Source: Planotetraspora phitsanulokensis
GTDB lineage: Bacteria > Actinomycetota > Actinomycetes > Streptosporangiales > Streptosporangiaceae
Reading direction: 5' to 3'
Length of the DNA stretch: 64,000 nucleotides
Assembly (NCBI RefSeq): GCF_016863295.1
Contig: NZ_BOOP01000003.1
Span: 372,001-436,000, forward strand
Positions 1 to 8,172 of the stretch are shown here, in pieces. The position numbers and the translations under genes are program-made. Numbering within the stretch: position 1 is the stretch's first letter; each line of letters begins with the position of its first letter. The notes under the pieces were generated by a model that was not told where the DNA came from, made no database searches, and worked only from the letters and a program-made list of their open reading frames with translations.

Positions 1-637
1 AGGGGCGATTGCCGAGTGCTTCGCGCCAGTCGGCGAGTACCGCTCCCGAACCGGCCGCGGCCCCGGTTCGTGGGGGCAGATGCCGCCATTGCAGTGCGGT
101 GAGGGCCGCGAAGACCGCGGCAGCGGTCAGGCACATGACACGGAAGTCCAGGTTGATCAGCGCGATGCCGATCAACGGGCCGATGAGGATCCCGGTCTGG
201 TAGAAGACGTTGAAAAGCGCGAAGGCCTCGACCTTGCGCTCCCCTGCCTCGTGGGCCAGGTAGGCGCGGGCGGCGGGGTTGAACAGGGCTCCCGCGAATC
301 CCGTCAGCACCGCGGCTGTGATCATGGCCGGCAGGGCGACCGAGAGGGCGAACATCGCGAACGCGACGGTCCGGAGAGCGCACCCCGCCATGATGAGGGG
401 CCGGTAGCCGAGCCGGTCGGCCATGGTGCCGCCGATGAGGAACATCCCCTGCTGGCTGACGTTGCGCAGCCCGAGGACCAGCCCGGCCGCCCAGATCGCC
501 AAGCCGGCCTGGGCGGTCAGGTGATCGGCGAGGTACGGCATGAGCATGTAGAAGCCGATGTTGATGCCGAGCTGGTTCACGAACAGGACCCGCGCCGCTG
601 GACTGAACGAACCTGCTGCTCGCAGCGTGCCGATCAC
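1..637 (-). CDS. MFS transporter, partial (C-terminus beyond window edge)
   Basis: The reverse strand is open from a GTG at 637 to the window edge, giving 212 residues of a 12-TM type permease. The first helix pair contains [20 protein letters not shown], and the loop [17 protein letters not shown] is a good match to the MFS motif-A loop (GxxADRxGxR). It therefore looks like a proton-driven exporter in the inner membrane; the substrate is unknown. The GTG overlaps the TGA of the upstream cysteine-synthase-like gene (GTGA), so the two are probably co-translated. A pump tied to a PLP amino-acid enzyme suggests export of an amino-acid-derived product, which is inference. Confidence 0.85.
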   Translation of the reverse strand, partial: MIGTLRAAGSFSPAARVLFVNQLGINIGFYMLMPYLADHLTAQAGLAIWAAGLVLGLRNVSQQGMFLIGGTMADRLGYRPLIMAGCALRTVAFAMFALSVALPAMITAAVLTGFAGALFNPAARAYLAHEAGERKVEAFALFNVFYQTGILIGPLIGIALINLDFRVMCLTAAAVFAALTALQWRHLPPRTGAAAGSGAVLADWREALGNRP

Positions 638-1722
638 CGGATCCGCTCCAGCGGGTCGGTGACCACTCGGCAGCGGGTCCAGCGGGTGACCTCTCGTTCG
701 CCGGCGTGACCGATCTCGTCCGGCCCGTCCACAGGCATTCCGTCCAGCAGGTCGTGCGTCGAGCAGTAGTCGTCGCTGTAGACGGTGTTCCAGTAACGCC
801 ATGGGCCATCGGGGAACACCGCGACGATGACGTGGTCCGCGCTCAGAGTCACGGCCAGCCACCGGGCCACCAGCGCCACCGCACCGGTGCTCCAGCCACC
901 GGAGACGTTGAGGCCCGCGGCGAGTTGCCTGCATGCCCATACGGCTTCGGCCGGGCTGACCCAGTGCACCTCGCTGAAAGCGTCGTAGGCGACATTGCGC
1001 GGGTGGATGCTGCTGCCCAGCCCGCGCATGATGCGGTCGCGGGGAGGTTGACCGAAGATGGTCGAACCCACCGCGTCGACGCCGACGAGCCGGAGTCCGG
1101 GAAAGCGTCGCCGCAGGACACGGTGGATCCCCGAACTGTGTGCGCCGGTTCCCACGGAGCAGACCAGAACGTCTATGCGCGGAAACTGCTCGGCCAGCTC
1201 GCGGGCGAGTCCTGCGTACGCCTCGACCAGATCCGGGTTGTTGTACTGGTCGGGACAGTACGCGCCTGGCAGGCGTGACATCAGCTCGGCTACCCGGTCG
1301 CGGCGCGCCTGCTGCCAGCCCCCATGAGGATGCGGGCTTTCGACGATCTCCACGCGTGCGCCGTAGGCCCGCAGCATCTGCCGCATGATGGGCTCCAGAC
1401 CGGCGTCGGCGACAAGGGTGACAGGGTGCCTGTAGACCGCACCCGCGCGCGCCAGCCCGAGCCCGAACGTCCCGCTGGTCGACTCGACGATCATTCCGCC
1501 GGGCAGGAGCTCGCCGCGCGTGCGGGCCTGGTGGATCACGTGCAGCGCGGCTCGGTCCTTGATTCCTCCCGGGTTGAATCCCTCCAGCTTCGCCCAGAAG
1601 CCTCTTCCGGCCGGGACGAACGGTTGATCGACATACATCGAGGGTGTGTGGCCGACGACGGCCGTCGAAGAAGTCACCCGCTCAGGTGACCTGGCCTGAG
1701 GGAAACCGGCGTGAATAGTCAT
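634..1722 (-). CDS. PLP-dependent cysteine synthase-like enzyme
   Basis: This is a 362-residue fold-type II PLP enzyme of the CysK/CysM family. The Schiff-base lysine lies in GGIKDRAA (K55). The substrate loop, usually SSGNTG, reads STSGTFG, and the glycine-rich phosphate-binding loop is [10 protein letters not shown]. The altered loop and a C-terminal extension of about 50 residues argue against a housekeeping O-acetylserine sulfhydrylase. It more likely performs beta-replacement or lyase chemistry on a serine or cysteine derivative. The ATG at 1722 has GGAAG upstream. The gene is the first of a two-gene operon with the MFS exporter, which it overlaps by GTGA. Confidence 0.8.
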   Translation of the reverse strand: MTIHAGFPQARSPERVTSSTAVVGHTPSMYVDQPFVPAGRGFWAKLEGFNPGGIKDRAALHVIHQARTRGELLPGGMIVESTSGTFGLGLARAGAVYRHPVTLVADAGLEPIMRQMLRAYGARVEIVESPHPHGGWQQARRDRVAELMSRLPGAYCPDQYNNPDLVEAYAGLARELAEQFPRIDVLVCSVGTGAHSSGIHRVLRRRFPGLRLVGVDAVGSTIFGQPPRDRIMRGLGSSIHPRNVAYDAFSEVHWVSPAEAVWACRQLAAGLNVSGGWSTGAVALVARWLAVTLSADHVIVAVFPDGPWRYWNTVYSDDYCSTHDLLDGMPVDGPDEIGHAGEREVTRWTRCRVVTDPLERIR

Positions 1723-2048
1723 TTCGCATCTTCCGGATATGAGGGCATTTCATAGGGGGCTGCCGTCCGTGCACAGGCAGGAACCGATGCCGACACCCGA
1801 CTCATCGACGCGATCTCCTGCAGGAACACGGCTCAACGAAATACGTCATAAATAGGTGGAATTCTCCAAATTTCCGCACTTCCCCTGCAGGCGAGTCGTG
1901 ACCCTCGATCTTCGAATCCCGTCCGGCCGGTATTCAACTTGAAGTTCGCGACAAACAGGACGAAGCCAGCCAAGTCGATTTGCAAAATTTCGATTGAGAG
2001 CAAACGGCGTACTAGTGCAAAGGAAAAGCGGTCCCTAACATTCGACAT
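1723..2048. other. Divergent intergenic region, AT-richer than surroundings
   Basis: These 326 bases separate the leftward cysteine-synthase-like gene from the rightward SmtB-type repressor. The 1840-2048 part is clearly richer in A/T than its neighbours. It holds a short palindrome AACTT-G-AAGTT (1936-1946) and AT-rich hexamers such as TACTAG (2010-2015). It presumably carries both divergent promoters and the metalloregulator operator, but I cannot assign -35/-10 pairs. No credible gene was seen; a 71-codon reverse ORF here has no family features. Confidence 0.5.
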
Positions 2049-2453
2049 ATGAGCAAGCGTTCAGATGTCGCTCGGCAGGATGCCGAGTCGACGCGCCTGG
2101 TGGACCCGGAGCGTGTCGCCTCGGCGTTGGCGGCGATGCCTGCTCCGGAGTCGATCGAGGAGTTGGCCCAGATCTTTGGGCTGCTGTCCGATCCACCGAG
2201 GATGCGCCTGATCATCGCGCTGCTCAGAGGAGGCGAGATGTGCGTATGCGACATCGCGGCGGTGTCGGGACATCGTGAGTCGGCCGTCTCGCACGCGCTG
2301 CGCCTGCTCCGTGCGCACCACGTCGTCCGAGTACGCCGATCGGGACGCCTGGCCTACTACCGGCTCGACGACTCACACGTCCGGATGTTGCTGGATCTCG
2401 GGCTGTCCCACATCACGCACGTGCCCGTCGCGCACTCCAGTGCTGCCCACTAG
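2049..2453 (+). CDS. ArsR/SmtB-family metal-sensing repressor (zinc type)
   Basis: This 134-residue winged-helix protein has the ArsR/SmtB layout: LSDPPRMRLIIAL leads into the DNA-reading helix, with SAVSHALRLLR as recognition helix. Near the C-terminus D108-x-H110-x10-H121-x2-H124 is exactly the alpha-5 inter-subunit site of zinc sensors such as SmtB and CzrA. C65-V-C67 resembles the ArsR/CadC alpha-3 motif, so a second metal site is possible. It should release DNA when Zn(II), or possibly Co/Ni/Cd, rises. It lies 27 bases upstream of a zinc CDF exporter, almost certainly its target operon. AGGAAA lies rather far (about 22 bases) before the ATG. Confidence 0.9.
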   Translation: MSKRSDVARQDAESTRLVDPERVASALAAMPAPESIEELAQIFGLLSDPPRMRLIIALLRGGEMCVCDIAAVSGHRESAVSHALRLLRAHHVVRVRRSGRLAYYRLDDSHVRMLLDLGLSHITHVPVAHSSAAH

Positions 2454-2480
2454 CCCGCAGTCGTAGGAGGAGTACTCACC

Positions 2481-3638
2481 ATGGCGATCTCACAACCGCA
2501 TGGATCCGACCTGCATGCCGCCCCGCACGGACACGGCCACGGGCAGGGGCAGGGGCAGGGGCAGGGCCGCGAGGAAGAGGAGCACGGCAGCGGCCATCGG
2601 CACGCGTCCACACACGACCACGCGGACGAACGACCCGACACCCCATCGCACGGTCACAGCCACGGGCACGGTCATGGGCACGGGCATGGGCACGGGCATG
2701 GGCACGCGATCTCCGCCGACGCGGACCGGCGCTACCTGTGCGCGGCGCTGGCCCTTCTCGTCGCGTTCATGGCCGGGGAACTGGTCGTCGGATTCGTCGC
2801 ACGGTCGCTCGCACTCATCTCCGACGCCGGGCACATGCTGACCGACTCGGCCTCGATCGTGTTCGCGCTGGTTGCCATGAGGCTCGCCGTCCGCCCGGCC
2901 CGCGGCATCTTCACCTTCGGCTTCAAAAGGGCGGAGATCCTTTCGGCGCAGCTCAACGGGGCGACTCTTGTGGCTCTGGGCGTCTTCTTCCTCATCGAGG
3001 CGATTCGGCGCCTCATTTCGCCGGCCGAGGTTGAAGGCGGGTTGGTGCTCGTCACCGCGCTGGTGGGCATCGTGGTCAACGTCGGGGCGACATGGTTGCT
3101 GAGCAAGGCGGACCGCAGCAGCCTCAACGTAGAAGGCGCTTTCCAGCACATCCTCAACGACCTGTACGCGTTCATCGCGACCGCGGTGTCCGGCCTGATC
3201 GTCGTGCTGACCGGCTTCGTCCGCGCGGATGCGATCGCGACTCTCATCGTCGCGACGCTCATGCTCAAGGCAGGTCACGGACTCATGCGGGACACCGCCC
3301 GGATCTTCCTTCAGGCGGCGCCGTCGGGGCTCGTGCCCGCGGAGATCGGCGCACGGCTGGCGACGCAACAGGACGTCTCCGAGGTGCACGATCTCCACGT
3401 GTGGGAGCTGACATCCGGCTACTCCACGCTGTCCGCGCACGTGTTCGTCCACCCTCAGGGAGACGTGACCTCCGTGCGGCGTTCACTGCAGAAGGTTCTC
3501 GCCGACTCGTACGGCATCATGCACACCACTCTGCAGGTGGACCAGATCTCCCGCAGCGTGACAGGCGACGTCGGCTGCGTCGACATCGCCCACTGCGCCG
3601 ATCCGCACGGCCCGCATTACCTGTCACCACACGACTGA
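2481..3638 (+). CDS. CDF-family zinc/cation efflux transporter with His-rich N-terminus
   Basis: This 385-residue cation diffusion facilitator (CzcD/ZitB-like) exports Zn(II)-type cations in exchange for protons. Residues 1-76 form a metal-buffering tail of HG and QG repeats. About six transmembrane helices follow, with paired metal-site motifs SDAGHMLTD (D115, H118, D122) in helix 2 and HILND (H223, D227) in helix 5. A cytoplasmic CTD-like domain (about 300-365) contains VHDLHVWEL. GGAGGAG sits just before the ATG. Its position after the SmtB-type gene, with alpha-5 zinc ligands there, makes zinc the best substrate. The His-tail is encoded by a 12-base tandem repeat and could vary in length. 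Confidence 0.93.
   Translation: MAISQPHGSDLHAAPHGHGHGQGQGQGQGREEEEHGSGHRHASTHDHADERPDTPSHGHSHGHGHGHGHGHGHGHAISADADRRYLCAALALLVAFMAGELVVGFVARSLALISDAGHMLTDSASIVFALVAMRLAVRPARGIFTFGFKRAEILSAQLNGATLVALGVFFLIEAIRRLISPAEVEGGLVLVTALVGIVVNVGATWLLSKADRSSLNVEGAFQHILNDLYAFIATAVSGLIVVLTGFVRADAIATLIVATLMLKAGHGLMRDTARIFLQAAPSGLVPAEIGARLATQQDVSEVHDLHVWELTSGYSTLSAHVFVHPQGDVTSVRRSLQKVLADSYGIMHTTLQVDQISRSVTGDVGCVDIAHCADPHGPHYLSPHD
2541..2706 (+). repeat. Low-complexity tandem repeats within the CDF gene
   Basis: Two short in-frame tandem arrays encode the histidine-rich tail. Around 2541-2566 a 6-base unit GGGCAG repeats about four times (GQ repeats). Around 2656-2706 a 12-base unit GGGCACGGGCAT repeats about three and a half times (HG repeats). 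Both units are multiples of three, so slippage would change tail length without breaking the frame. Confidence 0.85.
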
Positions 3639-3702
3639 GCCGCCGGCCGACCTGGCCGTATCAGCGTCGTATTCGGTGCACAGCAGTGGTGAGGGGGCAC
3701 TA

Positions 3703-4629
3703 ATGGACGGATCTCCGGCTGTGAGAATCCGTGGATTCAACGGAGTCGATGAGCGGGCTTCATCGGCGATGCAAGGCTCTGAGACGGAACGCTGCGGTCG
3801 CCGCGTCCGAGTCGCGACCGCGCGTGCCCTGCTGATGTTCGTCTTGCTCCCGCTGACGAGCACCGCGTGTTCCAGCGGAGACGACGACGTCTTGGCACGC
3901 GCTCGAACCGCCGGGACTCTTCGCGTGGCTCTCACGCAGGCCAACCCTCCCTGGAACTTCCTCGACCGTGGCGACCATCCGATCGGCTACGACGCGGACG
4001 TCGCCAACGAACTGGCCAGGCGCCTGAAGATCGGCCAGGTGGACTTCGTGGGATCCGACTTCGCCAGCTTCGTCGGCGGCATACGGGCCGACAGATTCGA
4101 CATCGTGATCTCCGGGCAGACGATCACGGATCAGCGGCGGAAGCAGGTCGACTTCTCCCGCCCCTACGCCGTCAACGAGGTCTCCGTCTTCGTCCGGAAC
4201 GACAACGATGCGATCGCCGGCGTCAAGGACCTGGCCGGCAAGAAGGTGGCGGTCTCCGAGGGCACCACACAGGCCGATTTCGCGCGCACCGGCATCCCGG
4301 ACGCGGACGTCCGCACGTACAAGAACGCCACGCTCGGCCTGACCGATCTGGCCCAGGGACGCGCCGACGCCGCCTTGGTCTCCCGGTTCCTGGGTGCCTA
4401 TCTGGCCCAGCAGAAGGGCCTTCCGGTGAAACCCGTGGGCCCGACCCTGCAGCGGGAGGTGCTCGGCATGTCGTTCCGGAAGGGCGCTCTGCCCTTCAAA
4501 CAGGCCGTGGACCAGGCGATCGACGCGATGATCGCCGACGGCACGTTGTCGGTGATCTCCCGCCGATGGCTGAACGGCATCGACATGGCCGCCGAACTAC
4601 GCAAGGTCCCGCCGAACCGATATCCCTGA
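3703..4629 (+). CDS. Amino-acid ABC transporter substrate-binding lipoprotein
   Basis: This is a 308-residue periplasmic-binding-type protein of the polar amino-acid (GlnH/HisJ, SBP_bac_3) family. A hydrophobic stretch ends in a lipobox LTSTAC with lipidated Cys56. The mature part begins ARTAGTLRVALTQANPPWNF and has GYDADVANELARRL and FDIVISGQTITDQRR, typical of this family. The start at 3703 is preferred because GAGGGGG lies directly upstream; an upstream ATG at 3676 lacks this. The roughly 30 residues before the hydrophobic helix are unusually long, so ATG 3766 is an alternative. It is the first gene of a three-gene importer operon. Confidence 0.9.
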   Translation: MDGSPAVRIRGFNGVDERASSAMQGSETERCGRRVRVATARALLMFVLLPLTSTACSSGDDDVLARARTAGTLRVALTQANPPWNFLDRGDHPIGYDADVANELARRLKIGQVDFVGSDFASFVGGIRADRFDIVISGQTITDQRRKQVDFSRPYAVNEVSVFVRNDNDAIAGVKDLAGKKVAVSEGTTQADFARTGIPDADVRTYKNATLGLTDLAQGRADAALVSRFLGAYLAQQKGLPVKPVGPTLQREVLGMSFRKGALPFKQAVDQAIDAMIADGTLSVISRRWLNGIDMAAELRKVPPNRYP

Positions 4630-4655
4630 ACCCACCCAGCAAAGGACCGGACCTC

Positions 4656-5303
4656 ATGGACCTGCTCGCACAATCCGTGCCCATCCTGCTGAAGGGCATG
4701 GCCATCACGATCTTCCTCGGGGTGACCTCGTTCGTCCTCGGCTTCGGGCTGGGCGGGCTCATCGCGCTGGCGAGGATCTCCCGATTCACCCTGCTCAAGG
4801 CACTGGCGATCGTCTACGTCTCGGTGTTCCGCGGGACCCCGCTCCTCATCCAGATCATGCTGGTGTACTTCGGGCTCCCCCAGCTCGGGATCCAGATGTC
4901 GCCTGTGCCGTCGGCCATCCTCACCTTCACGCTGTACTCGGCGGCGTACCTCAGTGAGAACTTCCGCGGCGGCATCCTCGCCGTAGAGAAGGGTCAGTGG
5001 GAGGCGGCCGGCTCGATGGGCATGACCTACAGCCGGACACTCAGAAGAGTCGTCTTCCCGCAGGCGTTGCGCATCGCCACCCCGGCGATCGGCAACCGGT
5101 TCATCGCTCTGATGAAGGACACCTCCCTCGCCTCCGTGGTCACCGTCGTCGAGCTCACCCGCGTCGCCGAAAGCGTCGGCAGTTCGACCTTCCGGTATGT
5201 GGAGGCCTTCGTCGTGGCCGGCGCCGTCTACTGGCTCATCAATTCAGTCCTGTCCGTCGGGCAGGAAGTCCTCGAACGAAGGATGGGAAGGGCATACGCA
5301 TGA
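4656..5303 (+). CDS. Amino-acid ABC transporter permease
   Basis: This 215-residue membrane protein belongs to the HisM/GlnP permease family. It has about five transmembrane segments, the family sequence FRGTPLLIQIMLVYFGLP, and the EAA loop EAAGSMGMTYSRTLRRVVFPQALR that docks on the ATPase. The ATG at 4656 follows an AAAGGA-type ribosome site 26 bases after the binding-protein gene. Its TGA overlaps the ATPase ATG (ATGA). One permease gene suffices for a homodimeric channel. Confidence 0.94.
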   Translation: MDLLAQSVPILLKGMAITIFLGVTSFVLGFGLGGLIALARISRFTLLKALAIVYVSVFRGTPLLIQIMLVYFGLPQLGIQMSPVPSAILTFTLYSAAYLSENFRGGILAVEKGQWEAAGSMGMTYSRTLRRVVFPQALRIATPAIGNRFIALMKDTSLASVVTVVELTRVAESVGSSTFRYVEAFVVAGAVYWLINSVLSVGQEVLERRMGRAYA

Positions 5304-6097
5304 CAGACGACGTGGCGATTCACGCGCAGGGGCTGCACAAACGCTTCGGCGACCTCGAGGTGCTGAAGAGCGTGGACCTGACCGTCCGCAGCGGCGAAGT
5401 AGTCGTGATCATGGGTCCGTCCGGATCCGGCAAGACCACCCTGTTGCGCTGTCTGAACCTCCTCGAGGAGCCCGACGCGGGAAGCATCACCGTCCGAGGG
5501 CGCACCGTGAGCTGCTCAGGCCCGCGTCAAAGCCGTGGCCGGAGGCGGTTGATCCGCGACATCCGGGTCCGCACCGCGATGGTGTTCCAACAGTTCAACC
5601 TGTTCCCGCACATGACGGCTCTCCAGAACGTCATCGAGGGTCCGATCCACGTTCGGCGGCTACCACGGTCCTACGCCATAGAGGTCGGCGAACGTCTTCT
5701 GGCCCGGGTCGGGCTCACCGACAAGCGCGACGAACACCCCGCCCGGTTGTCGGGTGGTCAGAAGCAGAGAGTCGCGATAGCCAGGGCGCTCGCGATGGAA
5801 CCCGAGGTGATCCTCTTCGACGAACCCACCTCAGCCCTCGACCCCGAGCTGCGCGCGGAGGTCCTCCAGGCCATCAAGAACCTCGCGGCCCACGGGATGA
5901 CGATGGTGATCGTCACTCACGAGATCGCCTTCGCGCGGGAAGTGGCCAACAGGGTCGTGTTCATGGACAAGGGCTACATCCTCGAAGAGCAGAGCCCGAG
6001 CGTGTTCTTCAGCAATCCCGCCAACACCCGCATCCGATCGTTCCTGCGCCTGATGTCCGACAGTGGTCCCCACCCCGAACTGGAGGAGGCCAGCTGA
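5300..6097 (+). CDS. Amino-acid ABC transporter ATP-binding protein
   Basis: This 265-residue ATPase of the GlnQ/HisP type powers the importer formed with the two upstream proteins. It shows Walker A GPSGSGKT (39-46), the Q-loop glutamine Q98 in FQQFNLFPHMT, the signature LSGGQKQR (150-157), Walker B VILFDE (170-175), the D-loop SALD, and the switch histidine in VTHE. An insertion of about 15 basic residues (around 73-88, SGPRQSRGRRR) precedes the Q-loop, as in some actinobacterial members. The start overlaps the permease stop by ATGA. Confidence 0.95.
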   Translation: MTDDVAIHAQGLHKRFGDLEVLKSVDLTVRSGEVVVIMGPSGSGKTTLLRCLNLLEEPDAGSITVRGRTVSCSGPRQSRGRRRLIRDIRVRTAMVFQQFNLFPHMTALQNVIEGPIHVRRLPRSYAIEVGERLLARVGLTDKRDEHPARLSGGQKQRVAIARALAMEPEVILFDEPTSALDPELRAEVLQAIKNLAAHGMTMVIVTHEIAFAREVANRVVFMDKGYILEEQSPSVFFSNPANTRIRSFLRLMSDSGPHPELEEAS

Positions 6098-6197
6098 GCG
6101 CCATGGCGTGATCCGATGCCCCCTGGTGGCGACCCGGTGATGAGGACCTTCTCGAGGCGGGCACAACCCTGCGGCCGAGAGGCCGAGAAGGGTGGGC

Positions 6198-6230
6198 TAT
6201 AGGCTTTGCTCTACACAACGTAGAGCAAAG
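6198..6230 (+). promoter_or_regulatory. Perfect palindromic operator and -10-like box before the copper operon
   Basis: Arms CTTTGCTCTAC (6204-6214) and GTAGAGCAAAG (6220-6230) are perfect inverted repeats separated by ACAAC. A TATAGG hexamer at 6198-6203 could be the -10 box, which puts the transcription start inside the palindrome. A bound repressor would block initiation. The palindrome ends 10 bases before the ATG at 6241, with GGAGGGGC between. The inner TCTAC-N5-GTAGA resembles the TTCTAC-N6-GTAGAA palindromes at 47219-47256, but the spacer differs by one base. Confidence 0.75.
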
Positions 6231-6240
6231 ATGGAGGGGC

Positions 6241-6927
6241 ATGCGCCCGCCTGGATGGTTCCGACTGATGCGCGCCGGGCTGTTCGCCGTGGTGTGCGTC
6301 GGGCTGTCCCAGGCAGGCCACGATCTCATGGCACCGCGCCCGGTGCCCGCCTGGTCGGTCGGCGTCGCGCTCGGTCTGGTCGTGACGATCGGATACCGGC
6401 TGGCGGGCCGGGAACGTTCGCTCGGCTGGATCCTCGGCGGAGTGGAGACTATCCAGCTTTATCTGCACATGTGGTTCAGCTGGACGACCCCCTCGGGGAC
6501 GTCGCCTGACGTCGTCCGGCTCGGCGATGCCCCCCTCATGATGCCCGGTCACATGGAATCGATGGCCGTCACCCATGGCGGCATGTCGACGCCGATGATG
6601 TTCGCGGCTCACGCCCTGGCAGGGGCGTTCGTCGCCGTCTGGCTCGCCGTGGGCGAGCGTGCGTTGTGGCGGACCCTTCGTGCGCTCTCGGGGATCCTCT
6701 CCTCGCACCTCGGATGGCTCCTGGCCCTCGTCCAGGTGAGACCGCTCACCGCCGGCCCGGCGTCCATACGGCCGATCGGCCAGGACGACGCCGCTCCGCC
6801 CGCGGCTCTGCTCCGGCACACGCTGGCGAGGCGTGGCCCACCGTCGGCCGCGCATGCCCGTGACCACGTCATCCGATCACGGCTGATCCGCGCACGCCTC
6901 GATCCGGGGGTCTCCATGGCCTCCTGA
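6241..6927 (+). CDS. Met/His-rich membrane protein, first gene of copper operon
   Basis: This is a 228-residue integral membrane protein of a family I cannot name. I see about four hydrophobic helices (about residues 10-28, 38-55, 62-80, 120-140). A loop rich in Met and His (PLMMPGHMESMAVTHGGMSTPMMF, about 98-121, split by the helix start) looks like a Cu(I)-binding extracytoplasmic segment. The C-terminal 70 residues are basic and Pro/Ala-rich. GGAGGGGC precedes the ATG. It is followed by Sco1, PCuAC and DyP genes, so a role in copper entry or sensing at the membrane is inferred. Confidence 0.75.
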   Translation: MRPPGWFRLMRAGLFAVVCVGLSQAGHDLMAPRPVPAWSVGVALGLVVTIGYRLAGRERSLGWILGGVETIQLYLHMWFSWTTPSGTSPDVVRLGDAPLMMPGHMESMAVTHGGMSTPMMFAAHALAGAFVAVWLAVGERALWRTLRALSGILSSHLGWLLALVQVRPLTAGPASIRPIGQDDAAPPAALLRHTLARRGPPSAAHARDHVIRSRLIRARLDPGVSMAS

Positions 6928-6991
6928 TTCCGGCGGGCGACCGATCGGCCTGGTCGTGTTCGCCCATGTCGACGCCGAATCAGGACTGACC

Positions 6992-7702
6992 ATGATGTTT
7001 TCGCCATCCACCGCCGGCGGTGGATGCAGGACCCGCACTTCTCTACGGTGGGCCGCGGCCGCGCTCACCTCGTTGCTCTTAGTCGGCGGCCTCACCGCCT
7101 GCGCCGACTCCTCCGGCGGGAGCACCGCCCCCGTGCGACTGCTCGGCCCCTCCCCCGAGTTCCACGGGACCTGGCTGCGACAACCGCTCCCCGAACCCGA
7201 CGTGACGCTGACCGACACCTCCGGCGAGCCGTTCGACCTGCGGCAGGAAACGGCAGGCAGGCTCACCCTGGTCTACTTCGGCTACACCCACTGCCCCGAC
7301 ATCTGCCCCACCACGATGGCCGACCTCGCCTCCGCGCTGAGGGAACTGCCGGCGTCCGACCGGGACAAGATCTCGGTCGTCTTCATCACCACCGACCCCG
7401 ACCGGGACACTCCAGAGGTCATCAAAGCCTGGCTCGCGTCCTTCGACACCTCCTTCGTCGGACTGACCGGCGACTATCCCACGATCCGGTCCGCGGCGAA
7501 GTCGGTGGGGATCGCCCTCGATCAGCCCACGTCCAAGAGTGGCGACTACGAGGTGACGCACGGCGCGCAGGTCATCGCCTTCGATGGCGCCCACCAGGCC
7601 CGCCTGATCTTCACTTCGGGCACATCGTCGGCCGACTACACGGCGGACCTGCACAAACTGCTCGGACGGGTCACCCTCGCCACCCCGGGAGGGTCGTCAT
7701 GA
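6992..7702 (+). CDS. SCO1/SenC-family copper chaperone lipoprotein
   Basis: This 236-residue thioredoxin-fold lipoprotein delivers copper to the CuA site of cytochrome oxidase in characterised relatives. The signal ends in a lipobox LTAC (Cys37). Copper ligands are the CPDIC pair (C101, C105) and His190 in EVTHGAQV, all present. ATG 6992 is chosen because it directly begins the signal region; a GTG at 6956 would add 12 residues. The stop overlaps the next ATG. In Streptomyces lividans a similar Sco/PCuAC/DyP cluster serves extracytoplasmic copper delivery, which fits this operon. Confidence 0.93.
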   Translation: MMFSPSTAGGGCRTRTSLRWAAAALTSLLLVGGLTACADSSGGSTAPVRLLGPSPEFHGTWLRQPLPEPDVTLTDTSGEPFDLRQETAGRLTLVYFGYTHCPDICPTTMADLASALRELPASDRDKISVVFITTDPDRDTPEVIKAWLASFDTSFVGLTGDYPTIRSAAKSVGIALDQPTSKSGDYEVTHGAQVIAFDGAHQARLIFTSGTSSADYTADLHKLLGRVTLATPGGSS

Positions 7703-8172
7703 CCAGATCACGCACACCTCTGATCGTCCTGGGCGTCATCGTGGCCGCCATCGCCGGAGTGATCACCTGGGTGTCGACGGGGCACGCCGACGGGACGAAG
7801 ATCTCCGATCTGCACGTGACACAGGCATACGTGCCGCAACCGGCCTCGCCGGACGTCGCCGCCGCCTACTTCACGATCACCAACTCGGGGAACACCCCGG
7901 CCGTGCTCACCGGAGTCCACACCGACGTGTCCGACATGTCGATGCTGCACGAGAGCACCGGCACCACCATGACGATGCTCGGCTCGGTGACCGTGCCCGC
8001 GCACGGGATCTTCGTCTTCAGCCCAGGCCGTTACCACGTCATGATCGAGTCCCCGGCGCGGGCGCTCAAACAGGGCGACCACGTCACGCTCACGTTCAGC
8101 TTCGCGAAAGTCGGCCAGATCACCGTGACCGCCCCCGTCATGCCGGTGGGCTACCGGCCGCAGAGCCGATGA
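7699..8172 (+). CDS. PCuAC copper chaperone, membrane-anchored
   Basis: This 157-residue protein has one N-terminal membrane anchor (about 7-25) and a cupredoxin-like PCuAC (DUF461) domain. The Cu(I) motif is present as M80-x10-M91-x21-H113-x-M115, with H84 nearby, matching the family spacing. It passes Cu(I) to Sco or directly to oxidase CuA. It overlaps Sco1 by ATGA at the start and the DyP gene by ATGA at the stop, so the three are translationally coupled. Confidence 0.93.
   Translation: MTRSRTPLIVLGVIVAAIAGVITWVSTGHADGTKISDLHVTQAYVPQPASPDVAAAYFTITNSGNTPAVLTGVHTDVSDMSMLHESTGTTMTMLGSVTVPAHGIFVFSPGRYHVMIESPARALKQGDHVTLTFSFAKVGQITVTAPVMPVGYRPQSR

Noticed and set aside
1833-2048. 71-codon reverse ORF in the AT-richer spacer
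   Set aside because: No ribosome site or family; it lies in the likely divergent promoter region.
2541-2706. Short regular repeats as a possible CRISPR array
   Set aside because: Units are 6 and 12 bases without spacers and encode the in-frame GQ/HG tail of the CDF protein.
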